This document shows, in pieces, positions 8,530-17,300 of a stretch of DNA of 64,000 bases. Below the pieces are notes generated by a model, which did not search any database, was not told the DNA's origin, and saw only the letters and a list, made by a program, of their open reading frames with translations. Location of the stretch: positions 104,943-168,942 of the forward strand of contig NZ_JASKMS010000019.1 of assembly GCF_030124145.1 (NCBI RefSeq). The letters are read 5' to 3'. A program made the translations under genes and the position numbers. Source of the DNA: Streptomyces sp. 378. GTDB taxonomy: Bacteria; Actinomycetota; Actinomycetes; Streptomycetales; Streptomycetaceae. Every line of letters begins with the position of its first letter. Positions within the stretch are counted from its first letter, which is position 1.

Positions 8530-8862
8530 GTGTCCCCGCGTCGCAACCGACCCAAGGACGCCGCTTCGTTCGGCCGGAGCGCCGAGGACGACCGTCCGGG
8601 CCGCTACGGCGGCTGGCAGTCCTCGGAGAACTGGCAGGGCGAGAACTGGAGTGTGCGGCACGTGGCCGGCGCGAGCGCGCAGGGCAAGACGTACCGCTGT
8701 CCCGGCTGCGACCAGATGATCCCGGACGGGGTGCCGCACGTGGTGGCCTGGTCGGAGCACACGGGCGTCGACGACAGACGGCACTGGCACAAGGCCTGCT
8801 GGAACGCGCGGGACCGCCGCACCCCCGGGGTGCGGCGGTCCCGTAACGCGCCGAGGTTCTGA
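8530..8862 (+). CDS. Small Cys/His (zinc-binding-like) protein
   Basis: The 110-residue protein starts with a basic, disordered stretch. A compact domain follows with CPGC near residues 57-60, then HVVAW, and then RRHWHKACW. This Cys2...His/Cys spacing suggests one bound zinc and faintly recalls HNH or treble-clef folds. Homologues are, from memory, often labelled ATP/GTP-binding protein, but I see no P-loop. The GTG start at 8530 follows gagaggtg. The last coding stretch also forms a long hairpin. The function is unknown; nucleic-acid binding is only an inference. Confidence 0.8.
   Translation: MSPRRNRPKDAASFGRSAEDDRPGRYGGWQSSENWQGENWSVRHVAGASAQGKTYRCPGCDQMIPDGVPHVVAWSEHTGVDDRRHWHKACWNARDRRTPGVRRSRNAPRF
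8811..8841. terminator. Hairpin embedded in the 3' end of a coding region
   Basis: A perfect 15-bp inverted repeat (8811-8825 with 8827-8841) spaced by one base lies inside the last 20 codons of the Cys/His protein gene and just beyond the stop of the convergent ABC permease gene. It probably serves as terminator for the permease operon and perhaps for both genes. Confidence 0.6.
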
Positions 8863-8868
8863 CGGAAC

Positions 8869-9747
8869 TCAGACGTCCCGCTTCTCCAGCAGGGCGAAGG
8901 CGCCCGCGAACGCCACGGCCGTGACGCCGAGGATGATCCACAGCGGGTCCCAGCCGGAAGGGCCCGACTCGCTCAGGGAGTTGGCGTAGAAGACGCTCAG
9001 CTGGTTCGGGATCGAGTACTCGAACAGGGCGTCGCGCACCTTCTGCAGTGATTCCGAGAACATGAACAGCGCGATCACCAGCGGGGCCAGCACGGCACCG
9101 ATCATGATGGTGATGGCGCCCGCCGAGTGCCGGATGATCGAGCCGATGAGCAGCGAGAGCAGGCCCAGCAGCGCGATGTAGAGCGCGATGCCGACCGTGC
9201 CCTTCATCCACTCACCGCCGGAGGGGGACTTGGCTCCTTCGCCATCCAGCATGGCCACGTGCAGGAAGGCCACGAGCGACGCGGACACGAGTGTCACCAC
9301 GAAAGCGACCAGGAAGAACACCACTGCCTTCGCCGCCAGCACCCGGCCGCGGCTCGGGCAGGCGACCATCGTGGTGCGGATCATGCCGGTGCCGTACTCC
9401 GAGGCCGTGGTCAGCACACCCAGCGTGATGATGCACATACTGCCGAGCAGGAGTCCGAAGAAGCCCAGTCCGAGCGGGCTCTGGCCGTCCAGAGCCGGGT
9501 CGGAGTTCGCCACCACCGCGCCGGTCAGCAGACCGATGCCGACGACGAGCAGGACGAACACGCCGAGCGTCCACATCGTGGAGCGCACCGACCTGATCTT
9601 CGTCCACTCGGAGGCGATGGCGTTCCCCAGGTGGGTGCGCACGACCGGGATGGGCGAGGTGTAGCCCTGGCCGGGGTGGGGGGCGGAACCGGGCGCCGGC
9701 TGCCAGGCGGGCGCGGCCTGCGGCATCTGGGACTGGGGGCTGCTCAT
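8869..9747 (-). CDS. ABC-2 type transporter permease (copy 1)
   Basis: The 292-residue protein has about 40 Pro/Gln/Ala-rich N-terminal residues, then a conserved ASEWTKIRSVRSTMW entry segment and six predicted transmembrane helices, ending in LLEKRDV. It is the membrane half of an ABC-2 exporter together with the ATPase encoded just upstream; the two genes overlap by 4 bases (ATGA at 9744-9747). The substrate is unknown. It is clearly paralogous to the permease at 11379-12149, which lacks the Pro-rich extension. Confidence 0.88.
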   Translation of the reverse strand: MSSPQSQMPQAAPAWQPAPGSAPHPGQGYTSPIPVVRTHLGNAIASEWTKIRSVRSTMWTLGVFVLLVVGIGLLTGAVVANSDPALDGQSPLGLGFFGLLLGSMCIITLGVLTTASEYGTGMIRTTMVACPSRGRVLAAKAVVFFLVAFVVTLVSASLVAFLHVAMLDGEGAKSPSGGEWMKGTVGIALYIALLGLLSLLIGSIIRHSAGAITIMIGAVLAPLVIALFMFSESLQKVRDALFEYSIPNQLSVFYANSLSESGPSGWDPLWIILGVTAVAFAGAFALLEKRDV

Positions 9748-11120
9748 CGGGCGTCCTCGGGCTTGGTCAGGTCGGAGGTCGGGGCGGCGGCGGGCCGCGC
9801 GGGTGCCGAGGTGGCCGGCGGGGCGGCGGGCACCTGCGGCGCGGACGGGGCCGAGCCCTGCGGCGTGGACGGGGACCCGGCGGTGGCCGCCTGGCTCGCG
9901 GCGGCCTGCGGGGCGCTCTGCGGTGCCTGAGGCGCCTCAGGCGCGGGCTGGGCGTACGGGTTGGGTGTTCCCGCGCCGGGGGCGCTCGGAGCGGCGCCGG
10001 GGGCGCTCGGGACCTGGGGCATCCCCGGGGCGCCGTACGGGCCCGTCGGGGCCTGGCCCGGTGCACCCTGCGGCGGCGCGAACGGCCGGCCGCCCTGCTG
10101 GGGCGGCGGCGGGGCGTACCAACCCGCCTGGCCCTGTCCGGGCACCGGCATCGGCGGCTGCGCGCCGGGCGGCAGCGGCTGCTGGAGCCCTTCCTTCTGG
10201 TCGATCGTCGAGCGGTAGTCGACGGCGCCCTGCGTCATCCGCATGTACGCCTCTTCCAGGGAAGCCTGGTGCGGCGACAGCTCCCACAGCCGTACGTCGT
10301 GGTCGTGCGCGATGTCGCTGATGCGCGGCAGGGCCAGTCCCGTCACGCGCAGAGCGCCGTCCTGCTCGGGCATCACGTGCCCGCCCGACTCGGTCAGCGC
10401 GGCCGACAGCTTCTCGCGCTGCTGCGGCTCGGTGTCGGGCGTCCGCACCCGCGCGAAGTCCGCGGAGTTCGCCGAGATGAAGGCGGTCACACTCATGTCC
10501 GCGAGCAACTGACCGCGCCCGATGACGATGAGGTGGTCGGCGGTCAGCGCCATCTCGCTCATCAGGTGGGAGGAGACGAAGACCGTGCGGCCCTCCGCCG
10601 CCAGGGCCTTCATCAGATTGCGGACCCAGAGGATGCCCTCGGGGTCGAGGCCGTTGACCGGCTCGTCGAACAGCAGCACCTGGGGGTCGCCGAGCAGTGC
10701 CGCGGCGATGCCGAGCCGCTGCCCCATGCCGAGGGAGAAACCCTTGGACCGCTTCCTGGCCACGTCCTGCAGACCGACGACCCCGAGCACCTCGTCCACC
10801 CGCCGGGCCGGGATGCCCGACAGCTGGGCCAGGGACAGCAGATGGTTACGGGCGGACCTGCCTCCGTGCACCGCCTTGGCGTCCAGCAGCGCGCCGACCT
10901 GGCGGGCGGCGTTGGGCAGCCTGCGGTACGGGTAGCCGCCGATCGTCACATGCCCGGCCGTCGGGTTGTCCAGGCCGAGGATCATCCGCATCGTCGTCGA
11001 CTTGCCCGAGCCGTTCGGCCCGAGGAAGCCGGTGACGGCTCCGGGCCGCACCTGGAAGGAAAGGTTGTACACAGCGGTCTTGTCGCCGTAGCGCTTCGTC
11101 AGGCCGACTGCTTCGATCAT
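9744..11120 (-). CDS. ABC transporter ATPase with Pro/Gln/Ala-rich C-terminal tail (copy 1)
   Basis: This nucleotide-binding subunit drives the ABC-2 permease encoded immediately downstream. Visible motifs are Walker A GPNGSGKST (near residue 38), the signature LGMGQRLGIA, Walker B LLFDEPVNGLD and the switch VSSHLMSEM. The catalytic part ends near residue 310. The remaining 140 or so residues are a Pro/Gln/Ala/Gly-rich low-complexity tail that its paralogue at 12152-13120 does not have. The start is the ATG at 11120 (MIEAVGLTKRYG); an in-frame start six codons upstream is less likely. Confidence 0.9.
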   Translation of the reverse strand: MIEAVGLTKRYGDKTAVYNLSFQVRPGAVTGFLGPNGSGKSTTMRMILGLDNPTAGHVTIGGYPYRRLPNAARQVGALLDAKAVHGGRSARNHLLSLAQLSGIPARRVDEVLGVVGLQDVARKRSKGFSLGMGQRLGIAAALLGDPQVLLFDEPVNGLDPEGILWVRNLMKALAAEGRTVFVSSHLMSEMALTADHLIVIGRGQLLADMSVTAFISANSADFARVRTPDTEPQQREKLSAALTESGGHVMPEQDGALRVTGLALPRISDIAHDHDVRLWELSPHQASLEEAYMRMTQGAVDYRSTIDQKEGLQQPLPPGAQPPMPVPGQGQAGWYAPPPPQQGGRPFAPPQGAPGQAPTGPYGAPGMPQVPSAPGAAPSAPGAGTPNPYAQPAPEAPQAPQSAPQAAASQAATAGSPSTPQGSAPSAPQVPAAPPATSAPARPAAAPTSDLTKPEDAR

Positions 11121-11322
11121 GCTCCGCACCCATCGCAAGGTTCAGGACAGCGGGGCACACGCCCCCGTAAGGGTTAGGAGGATATCGAGGCGCTGACGGT
11201 TCCGCCCAAGAGGAGGTAAAAGACCGGGCCAAGCCTGTCCGCCCGGGTCATGTCCGGACAATTTCCGCCTGCCCTCGACACCCGGCACGGTCTCCCCAAG
11301 CTCCGGAACACCCCCGTGACGC

Positions 11323-11360
11323 CGCGGGTCCCGCCCTCCGGGCGGAGGACGGGACCCGCG
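11323..11360 (-). terminator. Terminator of the second ABC operon
   Basis: An 11-bp outer stem (11323-11333 with 11350-11360) encloses a second inner hairpin (cctcc...ggagg). It lies 19 bases beyond the stop of the copy-2 permease and separates the two ABC units. Confidence 0.7.
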
Positions 11361-11378
11361 CGAGAACACGTCCCAGGC

Positions 11379-12149
11379 CTAGGCGTCGCGCTTCCTCAGC
11401 AGCACGTAGCCGCCGATGAGTGCCGCGAGCACCCACAGACCCATGATCCCGAGGCCTCCCCAGGGCCCGTACGGGGTGTCGTCGTCGATCGGCGTGACCA
11501 CCTGCATGATCTTGCTGCCGGCCTGGTCCGGAAGGAATTGGCCGACCTTCTTCGTCGCGTCGACGTTGCCCAGGATGCTGGAGATCAGGAAGAAGAACGG
11601 CATCAGGATGCCCAGCGACAGCATCGGCGAGCGCAGCATCGCGGCGACACCCATGGAGAACATGGCGATCAGCGCCATGTAGAGGCCGCCACCGATCACC
11701 GCCCGCAGCACCCCCGGGTCGCCGATCTCCGCCCGGTGCGAGCCCAGCATCGCCTGGCCCAGAAAGAAGGCGGCGAAGCTGGTGACGAGGCCGACCAGCA
11801 GGGCGAGCGCCGACGCGACCGCGATCTTGCTGAACAGGAAGGAGCCGCGTCGCGGCACCGCGGCCAGCGAGGTGCGGATCATTCCGGTGCTGTACTCGTT
11901 CGACACGACCAGCACACCGAAGACGATCATCGCAAGCTGGCCGAGACTCATCCCCGCGAAACTGATGAACGTCGGGTCGAACTCCGCCCGGTCCCGCGCG
12001 TTCATCGAGTCGAACTCGTTCTTCGACAGTGCCGAGATCAGCATGCCGAGGGCGATCGTCACGACCACCACCAGCGAGAGCGTCCACACCGTGGACGCCA
12101 CCGACCGGATCTTGGTCCACTCCGACCGTACGACCTGTGCCGTCGCCAT
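11379..12149 (-). CDS. ABC-2 type transporter permease (copy 2)
   Basis: The 256-residue permease starts with MATAQVVRSEWTKIRSVAST and has six hydrophobic segments, ending in VLLRKRDA. It matches the copy-1 permease over its whole length except for the missing Pro-rich N-terminus. The ATG at 12149 follows ggaagagggg and lies 2 bases after the stop of the copy-2 ATPase, so the two are one operon. The substrate is unknown; these pairs resemble multidrug or lantibiotic-type exporters, but nothing here decides it. Confidence 0.88.
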   Translation of the reverse strand: MATAQVVRSEWTKIRSVASTVWTLSLVVVVTIALGMLISALSKNEFDSMNARDRAEFDPTFISFAGMSLGQLAMIVFGVLVVSNEYSTGMIRTSLAAVPRRGSFLFSKIAVASALALLVGLVTSFAAFFLGQAMLGSHRAEIGDPGVLRAVIGGGLYMALIAMFSMGVAAMLRSPMLSLGILMPFFFLISSILGNVDATKKVGQFLPDQAGSKIMQVVTPIDDDTPYGPWGGLGIMGLWVLAALIGGYVLLRKRDA

Positions 12150-12151
12150 GT

Positions 12152-13120
12152 TCAGCCCCTCTTCCAGCCGTCGCCCCACTGCTGCCGCGGTGGCTCGGGG
12201 CTCGCCCCGCCGGTTTCGCTGTGCGCGTGATACTCCACCGACTCCGCCGTCAGCCGCATGAACGCCTCCTCCAGGGACGCCTGTTGCGGGCTCAGTTCGT
12301 GCAGCGTGATCCGATGCTGCGCCGCCACCTCACCGATCTGCTCCGCCTTGCCGCCGTCCACCTCCAGCACTCCCTCGCCGCTCTCCACGGCCACGATTCC
12401 CGCCTGGTGCAGCACATCGAGCAGCCGCTCCCGCTGCGGACTGCGGACTCGGACGTACGACCGCGAGTTGCGGTCGATGAAGTCCGCCATGGAGGTGTCC
12501 GCGAGCAGCCGGCCCTGACCGATGACGACGAGGTGATCGGCCGTCAGTGCCATCTCACTCATCAGGTGGGAGGAGACGAACACGGTCCGGCCCTGTGCGG
12601 CGAGCGACTTCATCAGGGTGCGGACCCAGTGGATGCCCTCGGGGTCCAGGCCGTTGACCGGCTCGTCGAACATCAGGATCCGCGGATCGCCGAGGAGCGC
12701 GGCCGCGATGCCGAGCCGCTGCCCCATGCCCATCGAGAAGCCCTTGGTCTTCTTCTTGGCGACCGACGTCAGCCCGACGGTCTCCAGCACGTCCCGCACC
12801 CGACTGCTCGGAATGCCGTTGCTCTGCGCGAGGCACAGCAGATGGTTGTAGGCGGTGCGCCCGCCGTGCCAGGCCTTGGCCTCCAGCAGGGCGCCGATGT
12901 AGGTGAGGGGGTCCTTGAGCTGGTGGTAGTGCTTGCCGTCGATACGGACGTCGCCGGCGGTCGGGTGGTCGAGACCGAGGACCATCCGCATGGTCGTCGA
13001 CTTGCCCGCCCCGTTGGGCCCGAGGAAGCCGGTGACGATCCCCGGTCTCACGGTGAAGGACAGGTTGTTGACCGCCACCTTCTCGCCGTACCGCTTGGTC
13101 AGCCCCTCCAACTCAATCAT
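12152..13120 (-). CDS. ABC transporter ATPase (copy 2)
   Basis: The 322-residue ATPase carries Walker A GPNGAGKST, the signature SMGMGQRLGIA, Walker B LMFDEPVNGLD and the switch VSSHLMSEM, as expected of an ABC-2 exporter subunit. It aligns closely with the copy-1 ATPase through about residue 300 and then ends in a short charged tail. The gene pair is transcribed towards copy 1; both have the order ATPase then permease, which points to a tandem duplication of a whole two-gene unit. Confidence 0.92.
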   Translation of the reverse strand: MIELEGLTKRYGEKVAVNNLSFTVRPGIVTGFLGPNGAGKSTTMRMVLGLDHPTAGDVRIDGKHYHQLKDPLTYIGALLEAKAWHGGRTAYNHLLCLAQSNGIPSSRVRDVLETVGLTSVAKKKTKGFSMGMGQRLGIAAALLGDPRILMFDEPVNGLDPEGIHWVRTLMKSLAAQGRTVFVSSHLMSEMALTADHLVVIGQGRLLADTSMADFIDRNSRSYVRVRSPQRERLLDVLHQAGIVAVESGEGVLEVDGGKAEQIGEVAAQHRITLHELSPQQASLEEAFMRLTAESVEYHAHSETGGASPEPPRQQWGDGWKRG

Positions 13121-13140
13121 GCCGCCACGCTAGAGCGTCA

Positions 13141-13176
13141 CAAAGCCCTCTGCCACCCGAGCGGCAGAGGGCTTTG
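13141..13176 (-). terminator. Terminator downstream of filP
   Basis: A perfect 14-bp stem (13141-13154 with 13163-13176) with an 8-base loop lies 30 bases after the filP stop and just upstream of the copy-2 ATPase start, insulating the two units. Confidence 0.8.
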
Positions 13177-13205
13177 CGGAGGTTCAGACTCCGTATGCCG
13201 GGCTG

Positions 13206-14141
13206 TTACCGGGACTGCTGCGCCGGAACCCCACGGGAGATCGGCTCGTCCTCGGCCGGCGTACCGGCGGCGGCCACCGCGGCGCCCGTGAGCGTCGCGA
13301 GCATCTCGCGGACGTTCGTCAGCTGGGCGTTGATGCTGTCGCGGCGGTTGGTGAGGGCGGCCAGCTCGCGCTCGGATTCCGAACGGATACGGTCGGCCTT
13401 GGCGTTGGCGTCGGCCACGATGTCCTCGGCCTGGCGCTGAGCCGTCTCCACCGTCTGACGGGCGCGGCGCTCGGCGTCCGTGCGCAGCTTCTCGGCCTCC
13501 AGACGCAGCTGCTCGGCGCGGTGCTCGATCTCGGCGAGGCGCTTCTCGGCCTTGGCCTGACGGGAGGCCAGGTCGCGCTCGGACTGCTCGCGGCGCTTGG
13601 CGAGGTTCGTCTCGAAGTCGGCGGCGGCCTGAGCGGCCTTCGCGCGGGTCTCCTCGAAGAGGGCGTCCGCCTCCTCACGCTTGGACTGCGCGTCCTTCTG
13701 CGCCTCGGAACGCAGCTGGGAGGCGTCGCTCTTGGCCTTCTCGACGATCCGCAGGCCCTCGTCCTCGGCCTTCGCCTTGCGCTCCGCGGAGTACGACTCG
13801 GCGTCGTTGCGCACCTGCTGGGCCGCCGACTCGGCGAGTTCGCGGTGCTGCTCGGCGGCGCGCCGGGCCTCCTCGCGCAGGTCCTTCGCCTCCTCCTCGG
13901 CGAGGCGGAGGATCTTCTCCACGCGCGCACCGAGACCCGCGTACGACGGCTCGGCGTCGGTGATCTGGGCCTGGGCGTTCTGCGTTTCGAGGTGGAGCTC
14001 CTCGATGCGCTTTTCCAGAGCGGTGATGCGGGCGAGAGCGCTGTCACGGTCGGAGACGAGCTTGGAGATACGTTCGTCCACCTGAGCGCGGTCGTACCCA
14101 CGCCGCACAAGCTCGAAGCCGTAGGGGGAAGTGTCGCTCAT
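13206..14141 (-). CDS. filP: FilP, filament-forming coiled-coil polarity protein
   Basis: FilP forms an intermediate-filament-like network at hyphal tips and helps set cell stiffness and polarity with Scy and DivIVA. The 311-residue protein has the short N-terminal segment FELVRRGYDRAQVDERISKL shared with DivIVA-like proteins, then almost continuous coiled coil to about residue 285, rich in Ala, Glu, Arg and Gln, and a short disordered tail. Its position just downstream of scy on the same strand matches what I recall from S. coelicolor. Older annotations call it a cellulose-binding protein. Confidence 0.93.
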   Translation of the reverse strand: MSDTSPYGFELVRRGYDRAQVDERISKLVSDRDSALARITALEKRIEELHLETQNAQAQITDAEPSYAGLGARVEKILRLAEEEAKDLREEARRAAEQHRELAESAAQQVRNDAESYSAERKAKAEDEGLRIVEKAKSDASQLRSEAQKDAQSKREEADALFEETRAKAAQAAADFETNLAKRREQSERDLASRQAKAEKRLAEIEHRAEQLRLEAEKLRTDAERRARQTVETAQRQAEDIVADANAKADRIRSESERELAALTNRRDSINAQLTNVREMLATLTGAAVAAAGTPAEDEPISRGVPAQQSR

Positions 14142-14324
14142 GGGGTTCCTGTCGAATGAGACCGGTGAGGTGATAGGTGGAATCCTAGGGGCCGAAACGG
14201 TGTGTCATCGAGCGGATGCGCGTTTGATCTGGAAAATGACACCCCTTTTGGGTGGCTAACCCCCGGACTGCTTGCCAAAGACTTGGTCAAAGGCCCCAGC
14301 ACACACCGGATTCGCCCCGTTTGG

Positions 14325-17300
14325 CTAGCTATCCGAAGACTTGCCACCCGAACGGGGTGCGCCGACCGTCGCGCCGGCCTTGACTCCGCCGTCCTTGCCC
14401 GAGGAGGGGGCCTCGAAGGATTCCAACGCCTCCAGGACGTCCTGGACACGGGAGATCTCGGCGTTGATGTCCTCACGGCGGCGGACCAGGACCTCCAGCT
14501 CGCGCTTGCCCTCCTCGACCGTGCGCTTGGCCTCGCGGATCGCCTCGGCCTTGAGCTCCTCGGCCTCCCGGACCAGCGTGGACTTCTTCTGCTCGGCCTC
14601 CTTGAGCAGCCCCTCCGCCTTCTTCACCGCGGCGATACGGACCTTGCCCGCCTCGGAGTTCGCCTCCGAGACGATCTCCTTGGCCTTGGCCTGCGCCTTC
14701 GCCAGCTGCTCCTCGGCCGCCTTGACGAGCGCGTCGCACCGGTCGCCCGCCGACTTCATCGTCTCGGCCGACTCGCGACGGGCCCGCTCGTGCAGCTCCT
14801 CGATCTCCGAGGTGATGCGGTCGCGCAGCTCCTCGGCGCGCTCCCTTATCTGCGTGGCGTCCCGGCGCGCGCCGACCAGCAACTCGTCCGCGTCCGTACG
14901 GGCCTTCTCCACCAGCAGGTTGCCCTCGACCGTCGCCTCGGACACCAGCCGGTCGGCCTCGGTGCGGGCCGCGCCCACCATCGTGTCGGCCTGCGACTCG
15001 GCCTCCGCCGTGGTCTTGTGCGCCTGCTGCTGCGCCTCGGTCAGCAGCTTGTCCGCCTCGGCCGTGGTCTCCGTGATGAGCGTGTCGACCTGCTCGGCCG
15101 CCTCGGAACGCCGCTTGTTGGCGTCCTTGCGGGCCTCGTCCAGTGTGCGGTCGGCCTCCTCGCGCGCCGTGCTGACCAGCCGCTCCGCCTCGGCCTCCGC
15201 CTCCGACTTGACGCGCTGGGCCTCGTTGCGGATCCGCTCCGCGTGTTGCTGCGCCGAACCGACCGTCTCGGCGGCCTCGGCCCGCAGCCGCTCCGCCTCG
15301 CCGGTGGCCTCCCCGACCAGCTGCTCGGCCTGGGCGACCGACTCCGCCCGCACCCGCTCGGCCTCGGTGGCCGCCTCGGAGCGGACGCGCTCGGCCTCGG
15401 AGATCGCCTCCGTACGGACCCGCTCGGCCTCGGCGACCGTGTCCATCCGGAGCCGGTCCGTCTCCTGGATCGTCTCCGTCGTGAGCCGCTCCGCCTCGTT
15501 GCGCGCCTCGGTGATGAGGGTGTCCGCCTGCGTCGCCGCGTCCGACCGGATGCGGTTGGCGTCCTCCCGGGCGTCCGCCCTGGTGCGCGAGGCGCTCTGC
15601 TCGGCCTCGGCGATCGCGTCCGACGCCTCCGTGCGCACCCGCTGGGCGTGCTCGGCGACGTCCGTGCGGATCCGCTCCGCCTCCGCCATCGCCTCGGACA
15701 TCGTCCGCTCGGCGAGCGCCTTGGCGGCCTCGGACTCCTCGTGCGCCTCGCGCCGCAGCCGGCCCGCGTCCTCGCTCGCCCGCTCCCGCTCGGCGTAGGC
15801 GTCGGAGCGGACCCGGTCCGCCTCCTCCTGGGCCTCGCGGCGCGTACGGTCCGCCGCGTGCTCGGCGGCGGAACGCAGACCGGTGATCTCCTCCTGGGCC
15901 TGCTCGTGCAGCCCCGCGACGGAGTCCCGGACCTGCTGGGCGTGCTGCTCGGCCGCCGACACCATCTCCGTGGCGCGACGGTCGGCCTCCTCGACCAGCC
16001 GTACGGCCTCGGTCTGTGCGTCCTCCACGCGCTTGCGCGCCGAGGCCAGCAGCTCCTCGCTCTGCTCGCGGGCCCGCTCACGCTCCTGGTCGGCCTCCTG
16101 GCGGGCGCTGCCGAGGAGTTCCTCGGCCTCGCGGCGGCGCCGGTTGGCCTCCTCCTGGGCGGCGGCCAGCGTCTCGGACGCCTCCGCGGCGAGCCGCTCG
16201 GCGGCGGCCTGCGCCTCCGCGCGCATGCGGTCGGCGCTCTCCTGCGCCTCCGACTTCAGCCGCTCGGCCTCGTTCGCCGCCTCCGAGCGCAGCCGTACGG
16301 CGACGGCCTCGCCCTCGGCCCGCGCCGCGGACGCGTCCGACGCGGCCTCGTCGCGCAGCCGTTCGGCCTCCGTCTCGGCCTGCTGCCGGAGCGTACGGAT
16401 CCGCTCGGCGGCCTCGGCCCGCAGCCGCTCGTTCTCCTCGGCGGCCTCGCGGCGGATCCGCGTGGCCTCCTCACGGGCGTCCGACAGCGCCTGCTCGGCG
16501 GCCGTCAGCCGCTCCTCGGCCTCCGTCTGGAGCCGCGTCAGCTCCTCGGCGGCCTCGGTGCGACGGGCCTCCAGGGCCCGCTCGGTCTCCTCGTGCAGCT
16601 CCCGCGCCGCGCGCTCGGCGTCCTGCTTGAGCGCCTCGGCCTGCTCGACGACCTCCTCGCGGTGCCGCTCGGCCTCCTGCCGGGTGCGCTGGAGCGTCTC
16701 CTCGGCCTGCCGGCGCAGCGTCGTCGCCCGCTCGATGGCCTCGGTGCGGACCTTCTCGCTGTCCGCCTGGGCCGTCGTCCGCAGCTCGTCCGCGTCCGCC
16801 TTGGCTTTGGCGAGCAGCTCCTCGGCGGACTTCGCCGCCTCCTCGATCTGCGCCACGGCCTCCTTGCGGGCCTCGGCGCGGATCTTCTCGCCCTCGTCGA
16901 CCGCGTCCGCCCGCAGCTGCTCGGCCTCGCCGCGCAGCCGGCGGGCCTCCTCCTGCAGCTCGACCGTCTTGGCGCGGTACTCCTTGGTGTCGTCCTTCGC
17001 CGCGCCCTTGAGCTGCTCGGCGATGTCGTGCGCCTCGGCCCGCAGCCGGTCCGCCTCCGCCTCGGCCTCCGAGCGGATCCGCTCGGCCTCCTCGGCCGCG
17101 GCCTTCGTGGTCTTCTTGGCGTCCTCCGACGCCTTGTTGAGGACCTCCTCGGCGGTCCTGGCCGCCTTCGACAGCTGGGTCGCGGTCTCCTCGGCGGTGA
17201 GCGTGCGGGCCTTCTCGGAGGCCTCCGCGACGATCTCCTCGGCCTCGGCGCGGGCGTCGGCGACCAGCTGCTCGGCCTCGGACTTGGTGTTCTCGGCCTC

